From the NCBI GenBank assembly GCA_041749275.1, contig JBGTBQ010000235.1, forward strand, positions 1 through 7,814: 7,814 nt of DNA. Reading direction: 5' to 3'. The notes under the pieces are model-generated. The model did no database searches and was not told where the DNA came from. It worked only from the letters and a program-made list of their open reading frames with translations. This DNA is from JBGTBQ01 sp041749275. Its GTDB lineage: Bacteria; Acidobacteriota; Blastocatellia; Pyrinomonadales; Pyrinomonadaceae. Positions 1-5,579 of the stretch are shown piece after piece. How positions within the stretch are numbered: the first letter of the stretch is position 1; every line of letters begins with the position of its first letter. Position numbers and translations under genes: made by a program.

Positions 1-118
1 GTGAGGCGAGAGAAGGCGACAGAGAGAGATTCATTATGAGGCAGCGCCGCATGAGTTTCTCCGCCGCGATGGCGCTGAGTCGGTTGTCGAGATGATTTTT
101 AGGAGCCGGAAAGCATCT

Positions 119-850
119 TCATGCGGCACGCGCACGGAGCGTGCGTTGCTGGCGGACGATGCGTTCGAGCCACTGCTGGGCTTCGGCATAGTGCGGGAAT
201 CGTTGCTCCTCGGAGCGAAACGCCTTGGTGTGGTAATAGCGCCTGCCGTTGATGATGCGCGCGGGGTGTTTGATGTGCAGCATCTCATGGTAGAGGATGT
301 ACTCGACAAACCATTCGGGCACTTCTGGCGAGTCGAGCGTCTTGCTGATAACGATGGTGTCGTGTACGCCGTCGTGATGACCGAGGATGGTGCGCGTGCG
401 GCGCTGCGACCATGTGAGCGTTGGCTTTTCAAGCTGATCGTCGAAGAAGCGGCGGTTCAAACGCGCGAACATTCGTTCAAGGTCGTAGCTGCGCCCCTGC
501 GCTGAAGTGACCATCTTGCGACCGCGGTTGCGGCGCGCGATGTCGGAGGCGCGCAGTACTTCGGGCGTGCAGGCGTAGTCGCGATAGACTCTTTCGTAGA
601 AAGGAGGCGTGCGCCGGCGCAGCAGTTTCGAGACGAGGACGAACGCCAGTGCGCGGTGGATGTTGATGGGCGCCTCACGGAAGATGTCCGAGACCCGCAC
701 GTAGACGCGGCCAGAACGGGAACGGATCGTGTGGTTTAGTCCGGCATATGGGTAGTAACGAACGTCAACTTCCGGGACGGAACGCTTCGGGGCGAGTTGA
801 CGAAAAGCGTCGGTGAAAAGGGTCTCAATAAGTGGTTGAGCGTCGGGCAT
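119..850 (-). CDS. SprT-like zinc metallopeptidase domain protein
   Basis: This 243-residue protein carries a zincin motif HEMLH at residues 188-192, in the context EYILYHEMLHIKHP. It is preceded by a segment typical of SprT-like domains (around 122-187: YDLERMFARLNRRFF, then a TWS...TILG stretch). H207 in YYHTKAF is a plausible third zinc ligand, followed by aromatic and basic residues. In this family the two histidines of HExxH plus a downstream histidine bind zinc and the glutamate is catalytic, so a cytoplasmic metallopeptidase is likely; the substrate is unknown. The first 110 or so residues are not recognised and are rich in Arg. There is no signal peptide or membrane segment. The ATG at 850 is the natural start; only a weak G-rich stretch (AGGGG) lies upstream of it. 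The gene is divergent from hrcA, so a shared chaperone function should not be assumed. The SprT-like assignment is fairly secure, the specific role is not. Confidence 0.85.
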   Translation of the reverse strand: MPDAQPLIETLFTDAFRQLAPKRSVPEVDVRYYPYAGLNHTIRSRSGRVYVRVSDIFREAPINIHRALAFVLVSKLLRRRTPPFYERVYRDYACTPEVLRASDIARRNRGRKMVTSAQGRSYDLERMFARLNRRFFDDQLEKPTLTWSQRRTRTILGHHDGVHDTIVISKTLDSPEVPEWFVEYILYHEMLHIKHPARIINGRRYYHTKAFRSEEQRFPHYAEAQQWLERIVRQQRTLRARAA

Positions 851-1214
851 AAAGTATTAAAACCCCTGCGAGGCATGTCGCACTGATATAAAGTCCGAAA
901 TCGTCGCCGGGCAGTGGGTCTACTCCGCCTCGGAAAATAACGTTGGAGTCCGGCGTCTGATGCGCCTGATATTACGAGTAACCGACGGGGGCGTCAAATA
1001 GTGTTTTGCGCCGTGCTTTAAGCTCTTTACTTGCCACAAATGGGCGCGCGAACTGAAATAGGACGCTGGGAGGGTGTGTAAAGTGAGGCTCCAAACCCCA
1101 TAGGTCCAACGGTTTAGGTCAGTTGCCTCGTGAATGGGGGGATTGCGGAGGCTAAACTTAGTCAATACTTCGGGTTACTGATGGGAGGGGGTCGGTAGCA
1201 GTGCGTCGAAGCTA

Positions 1215-1246
1215 GGTGCTTTGCCGTCGGTTGCGCCCTTTTTTTT
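1215..1246 (+). terminator. weak hairpin plus T8 run, possible terminator
   Basis: GGTGC (1215-1219) can pair with GCGCC (1233-1237) through five pairs including one G-T wobble. One C and then eight T residues (1239-1246) follow. This resembles a weak rho-independent terminator reading rightward, but no gene is seen upstream on this strand. The stem is short, and the same T-run lies in the spacer of a candidate hrcA promoter, so it may be only an AT-rich promoter feature. Confidence 0.2.
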
Positions 1247-1260
1247 CAATCCGTTATACT
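1231..1260 (+). promoter_or_regulatory. candidate sigma70-type promoter of hrcA
   Basis: TTGCGC (1231-1236) is followed after 18 bp by TATACT (1255-1260), a five-of-six match to the -10 consensus; the -35 is weaker (three of six). It would start transcription near 1267 and give a leader of about 170 nt before the ATG at 1436. It lies in the only long gap upstream of the chaperone cluster. No operator-like inverted repeat overlaps it. Confidence 0.35.
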
Positions 1261-1320
1261 TTCAAAGTTTATTAGCCTGATGCAATTACCGTTTCCATCG
1301 GCTGCTCAAGAAATAAAACC

Positions 1321-1349
1321 TTGACAGGGTGTGAGGGCGGCTGTAAACA
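1321..1349 (+). promoter_or_regulatory. candidate second promoter of hrcA (perfect -35, poor -10)
   Basis: A perfect TTGACA (1321-1326) is followed after 17 bp by TAAACA (1344-1349), which matches the -10 consensus at only three of six positions. If used, transcription would begin near 1356. The open frame's GTG at 1331 would then lie between the -35 and -10 boxes and could not be the start codon. That would favour the ATG codons at 1436 or 1478 for HrcA. Confidence 0.3.
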
Positions 1350-1435
1350 AGTTAAGGACGACGAGTGCGCTTCGTTCAGGCGCGCCCCCAACGTCGAAGA
1401 CCCCGCTGCTCCGCAAGCCTTTGCTTCTAAACTGG

Positions 1436-2557
1436 ATGGCAACTCGCAGCTCTATCTTGCAGACGCAGACAGACTGGATGCCCGACGCGCGCGGGCAGGC
1501 GGTGTTGTCTGCCATCATTAAAGATCACCTGCGGACGGGCGAACCGGTCGGCTCGCGTGTCATCTCAGACAGGTTCGCGCACTCGACCGGGTGGAGTCCG
1601 GCGACCATCCGCAACGTGATGGGCGAGTTGGAAGAGGCCGGGCTGGTCGAACAGCCGCACACTTCGGCGGGCCGCGTTCCGACGGACAAGGGCTACCGGT
1701 TTTACGTTGACCACATGGTCGGCGACGCGCGTTTGTCGCGCGCGGACATGGCGGCGATTGACCGCACGCTTGGCTTCCCGGCGGGTGAAGCGGGAGCACC
1801 GCAGCCACACCGCCTGATGGAGAAGGTCTCACATCTACTGTCGGAGCTGTCGGAGAACGTCGGCATTGTCGTTTCGCCGCTGTTGGCGGACAACCGGCTC
1901 CAACACATCGAGTTCATGCAACTCGCCGACGGTCGGGTTCTCGTCGTCCTCATCTTCCCGTCGAACGTCATCCAAAATAAGATTATCCGAGTCGAAGACC
2001 CCTTCGGGCAGGAGGAGCTTGACCGGACGGCGCGCTACCTGAACGCGGAGTTCAGCGGGAAGAGCCTTCAGGAGATTCGCTCCGAGATTCTGGCGATGAT
2101 GCGCGAGGAACAGGCGCTCTACGACCGTCTCTTGCGGAATGCCGTGCTGTTGTGCGAGCGGAGCCTCGAAGGCGAGGAGACGGAGGAGAGCGAGGTCTAC
2201 GTTGACGGGGCATCGAACATCATCGTCAAGCCCGACTTCTCGGACGTAGAGCGGCTGCGCGAGTTGTTCCGCACGTTCGAAGCGAAGTCGCGGCTGGTAA
2301 AAATACTGAACGAGTGCATCGCGCGCGAGTCGGTCTTCGGCGAGGTGCACGTCGTCATCGGGCGCGAGCACACCGCGCCGTCGCTGCAATCCTGCGCGCT
2401 CATCACCGCGCCCTATCGCGTCGGCGAAGGAGCGGCGGCGGGAACGGTGGGCGTGGTTGGCCCGGTACGCATCGAGTATGCGAGGATGATGGCGATGGTT
2501 AACTACATCGCGCGTTTGATCGAGCGTGTGCTGCGCGAACAGGACGCGCGTGCCTGA
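1436..2557 (+). CDS. hrcA: heat-inducible transcription repressor HrcA
   Basis: HrcA is a dimeric DNA-binding repressor of class I heat-shock operons that classically binds CIRCE and depends on GroEL for folding. With the ATG at 1436 the protein has 373 residues. The N-terminal winged helix is unmistakable: GEPVGSR (35-41), SPATIRN (54-60), then QPHTSAGRVPTDKGYRFYVD (73-92). The rest matches the HrcA GAF-like and dimerisation regions, including NVGIVVSPLL and a C-terminal GPVRIEYARMMAMVNYIA segment. The start is uncertain. The frame is open back to a GTG at 1331, but those codons lack the strong G/C third-position bias of the gene body. An ATG at 1478 gives 359 residues, closest to the usual length of about 340-350. 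No start has a Shine-Dalgarno sequence. It is the first gene of the chaperone cluster, 62 bp ahead of grpE. The identification is secure, the start is not. Confidence 0.95.
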   Translation: MATRSSILQTQTDWMPDARGQAVLSAIIKDHLRTGEPVGSRVISDRFAHSTGWSPATIRNVMGELEEAGLVEQPHTSAGRVPTDKGYRFYVDHMVGDARLSRADMAAIDRTLGFPAGEAGAPQPHRLMEKVSHLLSELSENVGIVVSPLLADNRLQHIEFMQLADGRVLVVLIFPSNVIQNKIIRVEDPFGQEELDRTARYLNAEFSGKSLQEIRSEILAMMREEQALYDRLLRNAVLLCERSLEGEETEESEVYVDGASNIIVKPDFSDVERLRELFRTFEAKSRLVKILNECIARESVFGEVHVVIGREHTAPSLQSCALITAPYRVGEGAAAGTVGVVGPVRIEYARMMAMVNYIARLIERVLREQDARA

Positions 2558-2599
2558 AACCTCGTGCGGCGATTTTCCCGCGCCCACGGGAGCCGGGGC

Positions 2600-2608
2600 T
2601 GTTAGAAT
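2600..2608 (+). promoter_or_regulatory. extended -10-like motif just before grpE
   Basis: TGTTAGAAT matches an extended -10 element (TGn plus TAGAAT, five of six), but no acceptable -35 is present 17 bp upstream. Transcription would start near 2615, almost at the ATG at 2620, or about 20 nt before the second in-frame ATG at 2635. It could be an internal promoter producing a nearly leaderless grpE message, or chance. Confidence 0.3.
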
Positions 2609-2619
2609 CGGTCGAACTG

Positions 2620-3534
2620 ATGAACAGAACAGACATGGTTAACAAGAACAGTCAGCCGCCGAACCGCATACCCATCCGTTTTGTTGACGGAAAGGACGGG
2701 GAGGATGCGCCGGAGACGGGGCAGGGGGATGAGTTGACGCCGAAGGAGATCGGACGCCAGTCGAGCTACGAGGACGAGACGGAAGTGAAGCGGCGCATTG
2801 AACGGGGCGAGGAGGAGGACTCGGAAAGCGGGCGCGAGCGCGCGGACGACTCCGACGTGGCGGGCGCGCCCGACCCTGCTGATCTGCCGCGCAGCCACAC
2901 CGACATTGAGACGAACGCCCCGCACGACGTTGACGGGCAGCAGGCTGCCGCGAGCGAGGATGCGGCGGGTGGCGCCAATCCGTCCGGCACTGCGCCGCGA
3001 GAAGATAATCTGACTTCTGGCCCCGTGATGGCCGAACTGATTGCGACGCGCTCCGAATTGCGGAGGGTCGAGTCAGAGTTGGCGAAGCTCTCCGGCGAGA
3101 AGCAAGAACTGACGGAGGGTCTCGCGCGGCGCCAAGCGGATTTCGAGAACTATCGGAAGCGCACCGAGCGCGAGCGCACGGAGACCTATAACCGCGCGGT
3201 CGGCGAAGTGATCGGTCGCCTGCTCCCCGTGCTCGACAATTTGCGGCGCGCGTTGGACGCCGAAGCTACGTTCGAGTCAGCGGAATCCGATGAGTTCTCT
3301 CACTTTTTGCGTGGCGTCGAGTTGATCGAGAAACAGCTCACGGGCGTGCTTGAAGGCTTCGGTGTCGAGCCGGTGCCGACCGTCGGCGAAAAGTTCGACC
3401 CGCACATCCATGATGCCGTTGTGACCGAAGAGACGGGCGAGTTCGAACCCGACATTGTGATAGAGGAGATGCGGCGCGGTTATCGCCTCGGCGATAAGCT
3501 TATCCGTCCCGCCATGGTCAAAGTTTCGAAATAG
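2620..3534 (+). CDS. grpE: nucleotide exchange factor GrpE with long acidic N-terminal extension
   Basis: GrpE is a dimeric co-chaperone that releases ADP from DnaK. This protein has 304 residues, against about 190-200 in typical family members. Residues 1 to about 132 are low-complexity, rich in Asp, Glu, Gly and Arg, and likely disordered. The long helical coiled-coil segment runs roughly 137-200 and contains the family motif RRQADFENYRKRTERER, then LLPVLDNLRRAL. The DnaK-contacting beta domain is at about 245-304 and carries the GrpE signature FDPHIHDAV (259-267) and GYRLGDKLIRPAMV (287-300). An ATG at 2635 (residue 6) is an alternative start; neither has a Shine-Dalgarno sequence. The next gene, dnaK, begins 89 bp downstream after a heptad-repeat segment. 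The function is secure; the role of the acidic extension is unknown. Confidence 0.97.
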   Translation: MNRTDMVNKNSQPPNRIPIRFVDGKDGEDAPETGQGDELTPKEIGRQSSYEDETEVKRRIERGEEEDSESGRERADDSDVAGAPDPADLPRSHTDIETNAPHDVDGQQAAASEDAAGGANPSGTAPREDNLTSGPVMAELIATRSELRRVESELAKLSGEKQELTEGLARRQADFENYRKRTERERTETYNRAVGEVIGRLLPVLDNLRRALDAEATFESAESDEFSHFLRGVELIEKQLTGVLEGFGVEPVPTVGEKFDPHIHDAVVTEETGEFEPDIVIEEMRRGYRLGDKLIRPAMVKVSK

Positions 3535-3536
3535 GG

Positions 3537-3620
3537 ATGAATGATAAGTGATAAGTCTTAAGATAGAGCTGCCGCTTTCTTCAATCACTCATCACTCAAC
3601 ACTCATCACTCAACACTCAT
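3537..3620. repeat. heptameric repeats in opposite orientations between grpE and dnaK
   Basis: Two bases after the grpE stop codon, ATGATAA/GTGATAA heptads run over about 3537-3557. After a spacer, the complementary type fills 3589-3620 as TCATCAC, TCAACAC, TCATCAC, TCAACAC, TCAT, that is, a 14-mer repeated twice plus a partial unit. The last repeat base lies three bases before the dnaK ATG. The two halves are diverged inverted copies, so only an imperfect hairpin can form. The layout matches the dnaK-dnaJ gap, and both spacers contain TCTTCAA (3578-3584 here). Confidence 0.85.
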
Positions 3621-3623
3621 TTT

Positions 3624-5489
3624 ATGGCTAAGGTTGTAGGCATTGATCTGGGAACGACTAACTGTTGCGTGGCCGTGCTGGAGGGCGGCACGGTGCAGAT
3701 CGTCCCGAACAAAGAGGGCGGGCGCACGACGCCGACGGTCGTCGGCTTCACGGACAAGGGCGAGCGCCTTGTCGGGCAAATCGCCAAGCGGCAGGCCGTG
3801 ACCAACGCCGCGAACACGGTGTACGCCGTCAAGCGACTCATCGGTCGCAAGTTCGACGAGCCGGAGGCGCAGCGCGCGAAGAGCACTTCGCCCTTCGAGA
3901 TCACCGAGGCTGGGAACGGTGACGCGCGCATACAAATTCAGGGGCGCGTCTATAGCCCGCAGGAGATTTCCGGGATTGTCCTCCAGCGTCTGAAGGCCGC
4001 CGCTGAGGACTTTCTCGGCGAGACCATCACCGAGGCCATCGTCACCGTCCCCGCCTACTTCGACGACGCGCAGCGACAGGCGACGAAAGACGCCGGAAGA
4101 ATCGCGGGTCTGCGCGTCGAGCGCATCATCAACGAGCCGACGGCTGCCGCGCTGGCCTACGGTCTGGGCCGCAATGTGTCGGAGCGCATCGCCGTCTACG
4201 ATCTCGGCGGCGGCACGTTCGACATCTCGATTCTGGAGCTGAACGAAGGCGTCTTCGAGGTGCTCTCGACCTCCGGCAACACCTTCCTCGGCGGTGAGGA
4301 CTTTGATGATCGCATCATCACTTGGATGATTGATCAGTTCCGCGAGGAGACTTCGATTGACCTCCGGCAGGATCGCCTCGCGCTCCAGCGTCTGAAGGAG
4401 GCCGCCGAGCGCGCGAAGTGCGACCTCTCCTCGCTCGCCGAAGTCAACATCAACCTGCCGTTCATCGCGGCGGACGCTTCGGGGCCAAAGCACTTCAGCA
4501 AGACGCTGACGCGTGAGACATTCGAGTCGCTGGTGGGCGACCTCGTGGAGAAGACGGTCGAGCCTTGCCAGAAGGCTCTCTGGGACGCAAAGCTTCAGCC
4601 GAAAGACATAGACAAAGTGCTGCTCGTGGGTGGGCAGACGCGCTCGCCAATCATCACACGCACGGTGCGCGAAATCTTCGGCAAGGAGCCTTCCGCCGAG
4701 ATCAACCCGGACGAGGTGGTGGCGATGGGCGCGGCCATTCAGGGCGGTGTGCTCACGGGTGACGTGAAAGACATCGTGCTGCTGGACGTGCTGCCGCTCT
4801 CGCTTGGCCTTGAGACGCGCGGCGGACTCTATCACAAGATCATCGAGCGCAACTCCACGATCCCCTTACGCAACAGCCAGACCTTCACGACCGTGGCGGA
4901 CAACCAGTCGTCGGTCGAGATACACGTCCTGCAAGGCGAGCGTGAGATCGCACAGGGCAACCGCAGCTTGGGTAAGTTTGAACTGGTCGGTTTGCCGACC
5001 GCGCCACGCGGTGCGCCGCAGATCGAAGTCACGTTCGAGGTTGACGCGAACGGCATTCTAAACGTCTCGGCTCAGGACAAGGAGAGCGGGCGCAAGCAGC
5101 AGATGAAGGTCACGCCGACCTCCGGGTTGTCGTCCGACGAGATAGACCGTCTGATCGCCGAGGCGACAAACTCGGCGGATTCAGACCGCAAGCTGAAAGG
5201 GATCATCGGTCAGCGCACGAAGCTCGAAAGCCTGATTCGCAACACGCAGCGCACGATACAGGAGTTCAAAAGCTCACTCTCGGCGGAAGAGCGGCGAGAG
5301 GCCGATCAGACACTCACGAAGAACGAGGCGTTCATCAAATCGGAAAACCCCGACGAGATAAAGCAAGCGATGCAAGAGGTCGAGCAGGTGGCCGGTCTAC
5401 TGACGATGTTGATGCTCAACCCGAAAGGGGGGGGCGACCAGAAGAGCGCGACGAGCTTAGAGTTAGACGATCATAACGAAAGGCTTTGA
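3624..5489 (+). CDS. dnaK: molecular chaperone DnaK (Hsp70)
   Basis: DnaK is the cytoplasmic ATP-dependent Hsp70 that binds exposed hydrophobic peptides, working with DnaJ and GrpE. The protein has 621 residues (E. coli has 638). All three Hsp70 signatures are present: GIDLGTTNCCVA (6-17, with Cys where E. coli has Ser), VYDLGGGTFDISIL (191-204, with the conserved Thr at 198) and VLLVGGQTRSPIITRTV (332-348). The interdomain linker is DIVLLDVLPLSLG (383-395), with Leu replacing the usual Thr of DVTPLS. The substrate-binding beta domain runs to about 505 and includes APRGAPQIEVTFEVDANGIL; a helical lid follows. At the substrate arch, the positions of E. coli Met404 and Ala429 are Arg399 and Val424. 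The tail ends LELDDHNERL and lacks the usual EEVK-like terminus. A run of eight G residues (5427-5434) encodes Gly602-Gly604. The ATG at 3624 gives the family's normal MAKVVGIDLG start, without a Shine-Dalgarno sequence. Confidence 0.99.
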   Translation: MAKVVGIDLGTTNCCVAVLEGGTVQIVPNKEGGRTTPTVVGFTDKGERLVGQIAKRQAVTNAANTVYAVKRLIGRKFDEPEAQRAKSTSPFEITEAGNGDARIQIQGRVYSPQEISGIVLQRLKAAAEDFLGETITEAIVTVPAYFDDAQRQATKDAGRIAGLRVERIINEPTAAALAYGLGRNVSERIAVYDLGGGTFDISILELNEGVFEVLSTSGNTFLGGEDFDDRIITWMIDQFREETSIDLRQDRLALQRLKEAAERAKCDLSSLAEVNINLPFIAADASGPKHFSKTLTRETFESLVGDLVEKTVEPCQKALWDAKLQPKDIDKVLLVGGQTRSPIITRTVREIFGKEPSAEINPDEVVAMGAAIQGGVLTGDVKDIVLLDVLPLSLGLETRGGLYHKIIERNSTIPLRNSQTFTTVADNQSSVEIHVLQGEREIAQGNRSLGKFELVGLPTAPRGAPQIEVTFEVDANGILNVSAQDKESGRKQQMKVTPTSGLSSDEIDRLIAEATNSADSDRKLKGIIGQRTKLESLIRNTQRTIQEFKSSLSAEERREADQTLTKNEAFIKSENPDEIKQAMQEVEQVAGLLTMLMLNPKGGGDQKSATSLELDDHNERL

Positions 5490-5495
5490 CGGAAA

Positions 5496-5568
5496 TGATG
5501 AGTGATGAGTGGTGAGTGATGAGAAGGCCATAGTCTTCAAGTCATCACTCACCACTCATCACTCATCA
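5496..5568. repeat. perfect 27-bp inverted repeat of heptads between dnaK and dnaJ
   Basis: The left arm (5496-5522) consists of TGATGAG and TGGTGAG heptads, and the right arm (5542-5568) is its exact reverse complement, read as TCATCAC, TCACCAC, TCATCAC, TCATCA. The 19-nt loop (5523-5541) contains GAAG (5523-5526) and CTTC (5535-5538), which can extend the stem by four pairs beyond a small bulge. Five T residues follow at 5572-5576, and the dnaJ ATG is at 5580. In RNA this would be a very stable hairpin ending about 11 nt before the start codon. It could be an attenuator or weak terminator, an RNase III or processing site, or simply a mobile repeat; the sequence alone does not decide. Confidence 0.9.
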
Positions 5569-5579
5569 CTATTTTTGAA

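Larger units (their letters stand above)
851..1330. other. long intergenic region between divergent genes, no recognised gene
   Basis: About 480 bp separate the divergent SprT-like gene and hrcA. I see no CIRCE operator, no tRNA, and none of the hallmark motifs of tmRNA, SRP RNA or RNase P RNA. An open frame on the minus strand (1165-920) starts with TTG, has no ribosome binding site and resembles no family I know. The region must contain the promoters of both flanking genes. Toward hrcA there are two candidates, described separately. Toward the SprT-like gene the only hint is a -10-like TATATC on the minus strand (complement of 885-890) with no good -35. A partly conserved direct motif, GAGGCTCCAAACC near 1084 and GGAGGCTAAACTT near 1148, is probably chance. 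Confidence 0.6.

Noticed and set aside
1..118. Possible gene ends or starts at the left edge (codons to the TGA at 37-39 on +, or an ATG at 34 on -)
   Set aside because: Only about a dozen codons are visible in either case, with no ribosome binding site or recognisable motif.
920..1165. 81-codon minus-strand frame in the sprT-hrcA gap
   Set aside because: It starts with TTG, lacks a ribosome binding site, and shows no recognisable motif or codon bias.
1363..1368. GAGTGC as half of a CIRCE element
   Set aside because: It matches only six bases of GAGTGCTAA, and no TTAGCACTC half lies 9 bp upstream.
1478..1490. Shared ATGCCCGACGC at the HrcA alternative start and the SprT-like gene start
   Set aside because: An 11-base match in GC-rich coding DNA with no wider similarity is most simply coincidence.
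1835..2587. 250-codon open frame on the minus strand
   Set aside because: It lies opposite hrcA, which is unambiguous by motif, and has low-complexity content and no ribosome binding site.
3606..4835. 409-codon open frame on the minus strand
   Set aside because: It is the antisense shadow of dnaK, whose strong G/C third-position bias keeps this frame free of stops. The translation resembles no family.
3537..5570. Heptad repeats as a CRISPR array
   Set aside because: The units are 7 bp and contiguous, with no unique spacers and no cas genes nearby.
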